This document shows positions 1 to 6,129 of a stretch of 7,089 bases of DNA, in pieces. The notes beneath the pieces are model-generated. The model worked only from the letters and a program-made list of their open reading frames with translations. It did no database searches and was not told the origin of the DNA. The stretch spans positions 1-7,089 of the forward strand of contig OMRS01000242.1 in assembly GCA_900313545.1 (NCBI GenBank), given 5' to 3'. The translations under genes and the position numbers were made by a program. This stretch comes from an uncultured Eubacteriales bacterium. GTDB taxonomy: Bacteria; Bacillota_A; Clostridia; Christensenellales; Aristaeellaceae. How positions within the stretch are numbered: the stretch's first letter is position 1; every line of letters begins with the position of its first letter.

Positions 1-2801
1 ATCACCGGGTTTTCAAAATTCCCTTCCACGATCTTCCCGTCAAGGGCGGCGCTTTTGACGTCTTGGTACCAGTCCTCCCCAAGGAACGGGAACACCTCTC
101 TGACCGTATGGCCGAGCAGCTCCTTTGCCGGGAGCCGGGCAAACTCCTCATACTTGTGGTTGACATAGAAGAACACCGCGTCATAACGCCCGCTGTGCTC
201 GGCATGGGCCACGTGATATACGGAGTACGGAACGGGAAGGTCGTCAAAGAGCGAAAAGAGTTCCGACGCATGGCCGAGGCGGCTCTCCGACGAAATGGTC
301 TGGTCGTGGTCCGCATGCAGACGGAGCTCGGCGCTCTTGGCCTGCTCTTCAAGGTCCAGGGATTCCGAATAGAGCGCATAGCCCACGGATAAATACAGCG
401 TGATCGGCGTCTCCCTTATGGAGTGGACAGAACTGCCGATGGCCTTGACCCTGGCGCGAAGCTCGCGGGTCTCCTCCCTGTTTTTAATCTGCTGGAGCAG
501 CACAAAGCTGTGCCCCGAATAGCGCCCGATCACGCTCATTCGGCCGAAGCCCAGCTTCAGCTCCTTGGCAAAGCGCCGGAGCACCCTGTCTCCAAAGTCA
601 AAGCCATGCTGCCTGTTGATCGCCCCGAAATCGTTGATTTCAATGTGGAGGCGCACAAAATCCGTACCTCGCAGCTCATACTCGTCACGGAAGGCGTTCG
701 CCTCTTCCGCAATGCCGCGGGAATTGAACAGCCCTGTCAGAAGATCCCGCTGTGAGGTCTCCCTGCCGCGCTTGTCGTTGACATCCAGCAGCTCCCGGTC
801 GATAAAATAGCCGATGAGGCCCTTGATCTGGCCGTTGGCGTCATACAGGGGCGCCTTGCTGGCAAGGATGTCCCTGTTCTCCCCGTCCTTCATGCAGTGA
901 CCGGGCATGTTGTGGAAGGTCAGGCCCTCATGGATGACCTTGTACTCATCGCTCTTGTACAGATCCGGGTGAACATGCCATCCCAGTTCCTCGTCATTTT
1001 TGCCGATGATCTCCCCGGCACAGGAAAAGCCGTAATAATCCAGAAATGCCTTGCTGGCGCCGAGAAAGCGGCGGTCATTGTCCTTCCAGAAGATGCGCAG
1101 CAGTTCGGAGTTCATGAGATTGTTCCAGAGCTGCTGGGGCGAATAGAGTCCGTCGTCGCGGGCGCTGGTCTCGCTTCGCTGCAGGAATTCGGAAATGCTG
1201 TCGTGAAGGTTGCGCACCAGCATGAAGTAGTGGTCCTCATCCAGCTTCAGGACCGTATACTCCTTCCAGGCGTACTGGCCGTGGCGCACGCTGGAACGGA
1301 ACAGATCGGAAAAGCTCGTGCCGCTGGCCGATGCGAGACGCTCCTTTGCGGCCTTTGGATCAAACAGCCGCAGAAAGCGCTCCCGGTCGTCCGGATAGAT
1401 ATACTTTTCCGCCAGTTCCCCCAGCAGCTGCCGGATGCCCTGCCGGCTGGAGAGCAGGTCCTCCTGGAAGGAGGTGTACAGCGGCCGGATCGTGTCCTGG
1501 GGATAGTTGATGAGGGTGATGCGCTCAAACAGGCTGTAGATGCCGCGGACGGAGTCATCCAGAACGCCGGTGTTTTCCGACTGGGACTCCTTTGTGAGAT
1601 TGGCGATGGTGATAAGGACGCAGTATTTGTCCTCCATCCGGGTCATGCGGCGGGCCCGGATCTCGTAGTACTGCTCGCTGATGGTAAAGAGCATCCGGCC
1701 GTCCCCGTTCACCTTGACGGCATCCATCAGGTTGATGATTTTGCGCGTCAGCTTGTGATAGGGCTGCGGCTGTCCAAGAAGCTCCTGCGTGTACACGTCG
1801 GTAAACACACCGGAGGAATGGACCATCTCCTCAAAGGCCGAATTGTAAAACAGGACCCTGAAGCAGTCGGCGCAGAAGACGGCCAGCGCCAGCGGGATGC
1901 TGTTCAGCTGCCTGGCCGTGGAGACGGTCTGATACTCCTCCCGCTTCATGAACGGCACCGCGCTGAGGTAGTCGATCTTGCCGATCTCGTCATAAAACTG
2001 CCGGTCCCGCGGGAGTTCGATGCGGATCTCCTTTTTCTGGAGATTCGCGATGGCCTCATCAAAGGGCAGCGGTTTGCCGAAGTAGTAGCCCTGCACCTTT
2101 TCGCAGCCGATGTCCCGCAGATAGGCGAACTGCTCCTCGGTCTCCACGCCCTCCGCCAGCGTATGGATGTCGATGACCTTTGCCATCTTGACCACCGCCG
2201 TCACGATCCGCCTTGAGCGCAGATTGAAGGGCCGCAGAAAGCTCATGTCCAGCTTGAGCTCATCAAAGCTGAACTCCTTGAGCACGTTCAGGGAGGAGTA
2301 GGCGCTGCCGAAATCGTCCATCCACACCTGATACCCGGCGCCGCGGAAGCGGTCCACGATCCCTGTCAGGAGCTCCTTCTGCTCCGCCATGACGCTCTCC
2401 GTGATCTCAAAATAGATGAAGTCGTGGGGGATCTGGAAATCGCTGATGATATGGTCCGCAACGGTGAAAATGTCACAGAGGGTAAAATCCAGACGGGAAA
2501 GATTGACGGACACCGGGATGGGGATTTCGACGCTGTTTATGGAGCTGCGCAGCCGCGCGCAGACCTGGCGGAGGATGGCCGCATCCAACAGATGGATGAG
2601 CCCCTCCCGTTCCAGCACCGGAATGAATTCATCCGGGTAGATCATGCCGATTTCCGGGTCGATCCACCGGGCAAGGGCCTCAAAGCTGCACAGCTGCCGG
2701 GAGGAGGTGCGGATGACCGGCTGATAGAAGGCCTGGATTTCGTGATAATCGATGGCCTTCTGGAAGTTTTGCCTGATGAAGTTCTCAAGATTTCTTCCCA
2801 T
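1..2801 (-). CDS. EAL-PAS-degenerate GGDEF cyclic-di-GMP signalling protein, C-terminus cut by window edge
   Basis: The reading frame is open for 933 codons from ATG at 2799-2801 to the window edge, so the C-terminus is missing. AGGAGG lies 10 nt before the ATG. Residues about 15-250 are an EAL phosphodiesterase domain, which hydrolyses cyclic-di-GMP to pGpG. The usual catalytic and metal-binding residues are visible: E41 (EALARW), N100, E132 (FEITE), D162-D163 (MDDFG), K183, E217/E220 (AEGVE) and Q237 (QGYYFG). PAS-like folds follow at about 295-400, 415-535 (PAS_3-like YPDD) and 555-670. Residues about 684-840 are a GGDEF domain starting DLLTGLFN, but its signature is SGHSF (762-766) and the preceding RxxD inhibitory site is absent. 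This should be catalytically dead and perhaps a GTP-binding or structural regulator. Another PAS domain starts near 845. No transmembrane segment or signal peptide is seen, so it is probably a cytosolic sensor. EAL first and GGDEF later is the reverse of the commonest order. Domain assignments are firm; ligand and partner are unknown. Confidence 0.95.
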   Translation of the reverse strand, partial: MGRNLENFIRQNFQKAIDYHEIQAFYQPVIRTSSRQLCSFEALARWIDPEIGMIYPDEFIPVLEREGLIHLLDAAILRQVCARLRSSINSVEIPIPVSVNLSRLDFTLCDIFTVADHIISDFQIPHDFIYFEITESVMAEQKELLTGIVDRFRGAGYQVWMDDFGSAYSSLNVLKEFSFDELKLDMSFLRPFNLRSRRIVTAVVKMAKVIDIHTLAEGVETEEQFAYLRDIGCEKVQGYYFGKPLPFDEAIANLQKKEIRIELPRDRQFYDEIGKIDYLSAVPFMKREEYQTVSTARQLNSIPLALAVFCADCFRVLFYNSAFEEMVHSSGVFTDVYTQELLGQPQPYHKLTRKIINLMDAVKVNGDGRMLFTISEQYYEIRARRMTRMEDKYCVLITIANLTKESQSENTGVLDDSVRGIYSLFERITLINYPQDTIRPLYTSFQEDLLSSRQGIRQLLGELAEKYIYPDDRERFLRLFDPKAAKERLASASGTSFSDLFRSSVRHGQYAWKEYTVLKLDEDHYFMLVRNLHDSISEFLQRSETSARDDGLYSPQQLWNNLMNSELLRIFWKDNDRRFLGASKAFLDYYGFSCAGEIIGKNDEELGWHVHPDLYKSDEYKVIHEGLTFHNMPGHCMKDGENRDILASKAPLYDANGQIKGLIGYFIDRELLDVNDKRGRETSQRDLLTGLFNSRGIAEEANAFRDEYELRGTDFVRLHIEINDFGAINRQHGFDFGDRVLRRFAKELKLGFGRMSVIGRYSGHSFVLLQQIKNREETRELRARVKAIGSSVHSIRETPITLYLSVGYALYSESLDLEEQAKSAELRLHADHDQTISSESRLGHASELFSLFDDLPVPYSVYHVAHAEHSGRYDAVFFYVNHKYEEFARLPAKELLGHTVREVFPFLGEDWYQDVKSAALDGKIVEGNFENPV

Positions 2802-3260
2802 GGCAGTTGTTCCTCCTGCTGCTTTCGTTCGGGGGGAAAGGAACTGTTCTTCGTGGACGGGGAGGGGGGATCATCAGGGCTGCTGCCGGCCGGATCAAGG
2901 TCAGACGGCGCGGCCGGCAGAGACGGGGGAAACGGGCTACTCCGAAGGGGCAAGGCAGGGCGCTGCCGAGGGCGCCTGCCAGGCGAAATCATGGAAGGTC
3001 ACCGGAGCAGGCGGGCTGTCCATCCGGGAAACACGAAAAAGGAACCGCCTGCCGGAAGCGGCAATAGGGGAAATGCGAGAGGCGGGAATCCAGAACCCGG
3101 GCATCCGGGCGACCTTTGCGCTGTCTCCCGACGGCCGGGCGGAAGGGGTGCGGGGATCGCGGACAGCTGCGCAGTGGCGGCAAAGACCCGAAGGTTGGAA
3201 GGCCTTCCCGGTGCTCCGGGGAACGGCCGGCTCACCGGCAGTCCTGCAAGGGTTGGTGTA
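2802..3260 (-). promoter_or_regulatory. Long GC-rich leader of the EAL gene with several hairpins; no convincing gene
   Basis: This stretch separates the EAL gene from its likely promoter at 3272-3300 and would be a 5' leader of about 460 nt. Inverted repeats stand out. One is a perfect 10-bp stem, CTGCCGGCCG at 2883-2892 with CGGCCGGCAG at 2911-2920. Another is CGCCT/AGGCG around a 3-nt loop at 2973-2985. A third is a composite hairpin at 3208-3238, made of 6 bp, a 2x2 internal loop and 4 bp. There is also a 12-bp palindrome, GGAAGGCCTTCC, at 3197-3208. ORFs crossing it on both strands are rich in Pro and Arg, lack ribosome binding sites and resemble no family I know. I see no match to the conserved parts of the cyclic-di-GMP riboswitches. 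It may be a structured regulatory leader or simply GC-rich spacer. Confidence 0.35.
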
Positions 3261-3271
3261 CATTCACGACA

Positions 3272-3300
3272 AGTATAAGCCAAAGCGCAACTCTTTTGAA
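3272..3300 (-). promoter_or_regulatory. Probable promoter of the EAL gene
   Basis: On the minus strand, TATACT (3272-3277) lies 17 bp downstream of TTCAAA (3295-3300), matching sigma-A -10 and -35 elements at 5/6 and 4/6. It sits in the only A/T-rich patch between the EAL gene and the SLOG-sigma gene. Transcription would start near 3265, leaving a leader of about 460 nt. A promoter nearer the ATG is not apparent. Confidence 0.4.
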
Positions 3301-3350
3301 CTCCTTTTTTAAATGGACAGACATTCCATTCGGGTCGGGGTCCCGAAGCG

Positions 3351-3392
3351 CAGGAAAACAGGGCTTTTGTGCCTTGAAAGAGGGGTGCCCTG
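3351..3392 (-). terminator. Weak candidate terminator after the SLOG-sigma fusion gene
   Basis: Read on the minus strand, CAGGGC (3387-3392) can pair with GCCCTG (3359-3364), followed directly by TTTTCC. It begins about 20 nt past the stop codon. The stem is only 6 bp, the loop is 22 nt and the T-run is four bases, so it would be inefficient. A second hairpin (TTCGGG/CCCGAA at 3329-3347) lies just beyond. Read-through toward the EAL gene cannot be excluded. Confidence 0.25.
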
Positions 3393-3410
3393 GCCATGGC
3401 CGGAGGCCGC

Positions 3411-4772
3411 TCAGAGCTCCTCTTTCTGCTTCATCAGCTTCCTGAAATCCCTGGGGAGGACCCTGTATGCCGGGCGGTAGGCCTGCGTGTAGGGTTCTGA
3501 GTGGGAAGGAAGCCATCCCTCCTCCAGCACCTTCCCGGCGGCGGCCTTCATTTTGTCGGAGCTGTCCAGCTTGACGCAGAAGTTGTAGACGTTCTGGCGC
3601 GTGAAGGACAGGGCGTCCCTTCGGGCAGACAGGGAAAGCGCCCGGATGAGGTCATCCGCGGTCAGCTGTCCGGCCTTTGCGGGGCGCAGGTTCACGCGCA
3701 CCCAGTCGGTGCTGAGTATTTCGGACAGCGGCTCCGAGCTGTCCGGCTGAAGAAGCGCCATCTCTGCCGCCAGACGGCCTTTGGCATCGTCAGCGGAAGG
3801 AATCAGATGCCCCGGACCCAGCATCCCCTGGAAGACGAACTTGACGACATCCTCCTCGTTCATCAGGGGGTACCTTTGCCGCTGCACGAGAAGCTGCTGT
3901 TTGATTTCCTCCGCACAGGCGATCTTGAGGGGCAGCTCCGCCTGGCTCAGCCCCTGCCGGACGTACTTGATGCGGGAGGGGCGACGCAGATTCCGCAGGG
4001 CTTTGGCAAGGAGCTGCCGCACCCGTTCGCGGGACAGTCCATATCGGTTTCCGATTTTCTCCAGCGTTTCATGGCCCTCATAGCGCAGATGCACCATTTC
4101 CTGGACCTTGGGCGAAAGGGTCCTGAGCAGATGAGAAAGTCCTGCCAGATGATCCTCGTCGGGAGCCGTGTATTCACCGCTTTCAAAACACAGATGAAGA
4201 CCGAGTTCCGTCAGCAGGTTCTCAGGATAGGGGAGGCTGACACAGGTCCTTTTCGTTTTCCGCCTTTCCGCAGGAGACTGAACCACCGGGCTGGAGATCA
4301 CCTCGACGCCCTTTTTTCGAGCGTACTCGATGGTGCTGCGCGTGCCGCCCACAGCTCCGTCCGTCAACGCAATGACCCGGCTGCTGTGGTCCACCATCCA
4401 CTCATTTCTATAATTGTAAGTATTCCTGTCATAATGATCGCTGATAAAAACCGCCAGATCCGCGCTGTCCAGAAGATCCCGGTACTTCACCTGCCAGTCC
4501 GGACTCCAGCGGCTGGAAAGTCCGGGCCAGGGAGAGGCGGCAATGAGGTGCAGGGCGGGATTCTCCGCTTTTTTCTGCAGGACCAGCTGACCGGCCCAGA
4601 TGTCAACGCCCCTGCCACAGCCGGAAATGAAGGTGGTGTACCCGGCGGCAATGGCGCTGTCGATCTGCTCTGACAGCCATTTTTTGACGGTTTCTTCCGG
4701 TTCAATCAGCTCCTCCGGGCGAGGACCGGTGAAACAGCACCGGTGGAGCCGCTTTTCCGCTTCCGTTGACAA
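3411..4772 (-). CDS. SLOG (YpsA/DUF1273-like) - sigma-70 region 4 - uncharacterised C-terminal domain fusion protein
   Basis: The protein is 453 residues and starts at TTG (4770-4772). AGGAGG lies 8 nt upstream at 4781-4786 and there is no better in-frame start. Residues about 8-163 match SLOG/YpsA-type Rossmann proteins: FTGPRPE (14-20), SGCGRGVDIWA (50-60), ADLAVFI (104-110) and GGTRSTIEYA (142-151). SLOG domains are proposed to bind or process nucleotide-derived ligands. Residues about 205-268 closely resemble region 4 of primary sigma factors: TLEKIG, then RERVRQLLAKALRNLRR (248-264), the -35-recognition helix-turn-helix. No sigma region 2 is present, so it is not a complete sigma factor. 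Residues about 285-448 form a third domain with GPGHLI (319-324) and HSEPYTQAYRPAYRV (424-438). I recall similar motifs in stand-alone uncharacterised clostridial proteins and cannot assign a function. It is probably a cytosolic regulator coupling a small ligand to DNA or RNA polymerase. The first two domains are firm; the role is inference. Confidence 0.95.
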   Translation of the reverse strand: MSTEAEKRLHRCCFTGPRPEELIEPEETVKKWLSEQIDSAIAAGYTTFISGCGRGVDIWAGQLVLQKKAENPALHLIAASPWPGLSSRWSPDWQVKYRDLLDSADLAVFISDHYDRNTYNYRNEWMVDHSSRVIALTDGAVGGTRSTIEYARKKGVEVISSPVVQSPAERRKTKRTCVSLPYPENLLTELGLHLCFESGEYTAPDEDHLAGLSHLLRTLSPKVQEMVHLRYEGHETLEKIGNRYGLSRERVRQLLAKALRNLRRPSRIKYVRQGLSQAELPLKIACAEEIKQQLLVQRQRYPLMNEEDVVKFVFQGMLGPGHLIPSADDAKGRLAAEMALLQPDSSEPLSEILSTDWVRVNLRPAKAGQLTADDLIRALSLSARRDALSFTRQNVYNFCVKLDSSDKMKAAAGKVLEEGWLPSHSEPYTQAYRPAYRVLPRDFRKLMKQKEEL

Positions 4773-4780
4773 GCGTCAGA

Positions 4781-4786
4781 CCTCCT
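4781..4786 (-). promoter_or_regulatory. Ribosome binding site that fixes the TTG start
   Basis: AGGAGG on the minus strand lies 8 nt before TTG at 4770-4772. Its perfect match and spacing are the main reason for accepting the rare TTG start, which keeps the whole SLOG domain intact. Confidence 0.8.
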
Positions 4787-4818
4787 GTTCAAGTCGGGTA
4801 AACGGGCTTTATGTCGAT

Positions 4819-4847
4819 ATTATAAGGCGATTTGTCCTTCTTGTCAC
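4819..4847 (-). promoter_or_regulatory. Sigma-A promoter of the SLOG-sigma fusion gene
   Basis: On the minus strand, GTGACA (4842-4847) and a perfect TATAAT (4819-4824) are separated by exactly 17 bp. The start would be near 4812, giving a leader of about 40 nt that includes the AGGAGG. This is the best promoter in the window. Confidence 0.8.
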
Positions 4848-4914
4848 GCTGGTGAACGGGCCCCCTGCGGAGAGCAGGACGCAGGTTTCTACCTGAAAAC
4901 GCTGACGGGTGGGG

Positions 4915-4929
4915 TGAACTGACAGTTCA
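4915..4929. promoter_or_regulatory. Perfect 15-bp palindrome, candidate operator
   Basis: TGAACTG-A-CAGTTCA has two perfect 7-bp arms around a single central base. It directly abuts the -35 region of the plus-strand promoter (4930-4935), where a dimeric repressor or activator would act. It lies about 70 bp upstream of the divergent minus-strand promoter, so one regulator might touch both. No regulator family is assigned. The adjoining gene product with a helix-turn-helix is the sigma region 4 fusion, but there is no direct link. Confidence 0.5.
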
Positions 4930-4958
4930 ATGACTTTTCCGTAGGGTTCTGCTATACT
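4930..4958 (+). promoter_or_regulatory. Extended -10 promoter of the unknown helical protein gene
   Basis: TATACT (4953-4958) is preceded by TG one base away (TGCTATACT, an extended -10). A weak -35, ATGACT (4930-4935), lies 17 bp upstream. Transcription would start near 4965, leaving a short leader that contains the AGAGGAG ribosome binding site at 4975-4981. Confidence 0.65.
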
Positions 4959-4990
4959 GCTGCCAGACAGAATGAGAGGAGAATGATGGA

Positions 4991-5626
4991 ATGAACCTGA
5001 AAGAAGCGTTCCGTTACCAGAACAGGCTGCAAAGCCTGATCGCGGAGGCCAGGACGATCCTGAGCGAAGAAGGCAATGTCACCGTGCAGGAGGTCACGTT
5101 GCTTAAAAAGAAGGTCATGGCTGAGGCGGAGGATGAGACCCGCATCCAGGAGGCCCCCTCCGAGTACGCCGACCGGATCAACGAGGTGGTGGGCTTCCTG
5201 CTCTGGCTCCTGTCCGAACATGAGAAGCTGACGAAGGCCATTCGCCGGACGAAAAACGCGCTCCGGCTGGACATGGACGGGGAGATCAGCCTCAACAGGC
5301 AGCGCCAGGAGATCGCCGCAACCCTGCGGGAGATGGCGGGGATCCGTTCCTCAGAGCGCACCGTCATCGGCGGCGGCAAGGGCTTCCGCTTTAACGCCGA
5401 GGGAAACCAGGTGGCCTATACCTGCGACCTGAAAAAGGTGACGACCATCAACTTTGATCGCAAGCTGGTGCGAAGCGCCACGGCGGAGCTGGAGCGACGT
5501 GCCGACGCCATCTCCACGGAGATTGACCAGTGCGCCATCAACTCCAGCGTGGACTATATCACGCCCTTTGGCGTGAACGACGGCTTTGACGAGGCTTTTG
5601 AGGCCTACACGGGTCAGAAGGCCTGA
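4991..5626 (+). CDS. Conserved-looking helical protein of unknown function
   Basis: This is a 211-residue protein starting at ATG, with AGAGGAG ending 9 nt upstream. I do not recognise a named family. Residues 1-120 are mostly charged and helix-forming, with heptad-like stretches (KEAFRYQNRLQSLIAEA, and about 58-90) suggesting coiled coil. A hydrophobic stretch VVGFLLWLL (67-75) is too short for a clear membrane span. From about 125 the character changes: SERTVIGGGKGFRFNAEGN, then YTCDLKKVTTINFDRKLVR, probably a small beta-rich insert. A second long helix follows (about 162-190). It is acidic to neutral, with no signal peptide and no catalytic motif I can name. Codon use is the same high-G/C third-position pattern as the neighbours, so it is a resident gene. 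It has its own promoter with a palindrome at the -35, and the structured RNA region starts 8 nt after its stop, so they may share a transcript. Confidence 0.9.
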   Translation: MNLKEAFRYQNRLQSLIAEARTILSEEGNVTVQEVTLLKKKVMAEAEDETRIQEAPSEYADRINEVVGFLLWLLSEHEKLTKAIRRTKNALRLDMDGEISLNRQRQEIAATLREMAGIRSSERTVIGGGKGFRFNAEGNQVAYTCDLKKVTTINFDRKLVRSATAELERRADAISTEIDQCAINSSVDYITPFGVNDGFDEAFEAYTGQKA

Positions 5627-5633
5627 CAGAGGA

Positions 5634-6044
5634 GTCCGGCCGCCTGAGAAGCAGCGGAGCGCGGGATACGCGGAACCCGGTTCAGGCGCAGATGAACGAT
5701 AACGCTGCGCATGTGCTGTAAAGCACCAACAAAAACCATGAAAAGTGGTTGAATGCTGCCCCTCAGGCAGCCTATGGATTGAGCGAGCACCGTCTCCCGC
5801 TTCAGTCGCACGATCAAACGCACTTTTCCTCACCGCAAATCCGCTCTGCCAGTCTTCAATCTACGTTTCGCCCCAAGATGAACAGGGAGGCCATGAAAGC
5901 CTCCCGGAAGGCTCCTGTGCCTTCCCTAAAAACATGGGCGCTTCGACGGACGCGGGAGGGGAGTTTTCTCCAAACGCGCCGGAAGAATCGCCCTCAAATG
6001 GCGGAAGCGTATTCCGAGTGCCGCTGTTTCTCAGGCAGCCGGAC
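5634..6044 (+). ncRNA. Candidate large structured RNA closed by a 38-position helix
   Basis: Positions 5634-5671 pair with 6007-6044 in one unbroken register: 32 Watson-Crick pairs, 3 G-U wobbles (5651/6027, 5659/6019, 5665/6013) and 3 mismatches (5641/6037, 5658/6020, 5661/6017). The wobbles favour the plus strand as the RNA. Next come four stacked G-A oppositions (5672-5675 with 6003-6006), then a set of local hairpins. These are GCGCAG/CTGCGC (5686-5710), GTGCT-GTAA-AGCAC (5713-5726), AACCA/TGGTT (5734-5750) and GCTGCC/GGCAGC (5755-5771). A 9-bp longer-range helix pairs 5775-5783 with 5855-5863. Then follow GGGAGGC/GCCTCCC (5885-5905), GGAAGGC/GCCTTCC (5906-5925), GGCGC/GCGCC (5937-5980) and CGCC/GGCG (5989-6003). 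A-rich linkers separate several stems. No ORF here has a ribosome binding site or family resemblance. No independent promoter is clear, so it may be processed from the upstream transcript. I do not recognise RNase P, tmRNA, SRP or 6S signatures. The alternative is a miniature inverted-repeat element, but no target duplication is seen at its ends. Confidence 0.6.
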
Positions 6045-6051
6045 AAACACC

Positions 6052-6081
6052 GTGAGCGGCAGGAAGAATCCTGCCGCTCAC
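6052..6081 (+). terminator. Perfect 13-bp hairpin ending the structured region
   Basis: GTGAGCGGCAGGA (6052-6064) pairs perfectly with TCCTGCCGCTCAC (6069-6081) around the tetraloop AGAA. It begins 7 nt after the long closing helix and is followed by AGCTTTAG, only a weak T-run. It is placed like a terminator for the RNA and possibly for the helical-protein transcript. The missing U-tract means it might instead be a 3' stabilising stem. Confidence 0.45.
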
Positions 6082-6129
6082 AGCTTTAGTCGCCCGTCCT
6101 GGGCATGCGCCGGGTGGGGAAAGCTACGA

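Noticed and set aside
897..2216. Long plus-strand ORF of 439 codons
   Set aside because: It is antisense to the EAL/PAS gene, whose minus-strand translation shows clear catalytic motifs. The ORF is a by-product of G/C-biased codons; no ribosome binding site or family resemblance.
2937..3263. Minus-strand ORF starting at ATG almost at the predicted transcription start
   Set aside because: It would need leaderless translation, the product is Pro/Arg/Ser-rich with no known features, and the DNA is dominated by hairpins.
2424..3312. Overlapping plus-strand ORFs across the EAL start and leader
   Set aside because: They begin inside the EAL coding region, are rich in Arg, Gly and Pro, and have no ribosome binding site or recognisable domain.
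3501..4673. Long plus-strand ORF of 390 codons
   Set aside because: It is antisense to the SLOG-sigma fusion gene, which has a promoter, ribosome binding site and recognisable domains.
5628..5640. AGAGGAGTCCGGC resembling the RNase P RNA conserved GAGGAAAGTCC element
   Set aside because: The match is partial and none of the other conserved RNase P segments are present.
5807..5823. CGCAC repeated 12 nt apart, looked at as a possible repeat array
   Set aside because: Only two copies of five bases; no CRISPR-like or iteron-like periodicity anywhere in the window.
5351..5833. Minus-strand ORF of 160 codons
   Set aside because: It is antisense to the helical-protein gene and the RNA candidate, with no ribosome binding site or family resemblance.
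5936..5950. GGGCGCTTCGACGG resembling the 5' end of tmRNA
   Set aside because: Only a short match; no tag reading frame or tRNA-like 3' end was found at the expected distance.
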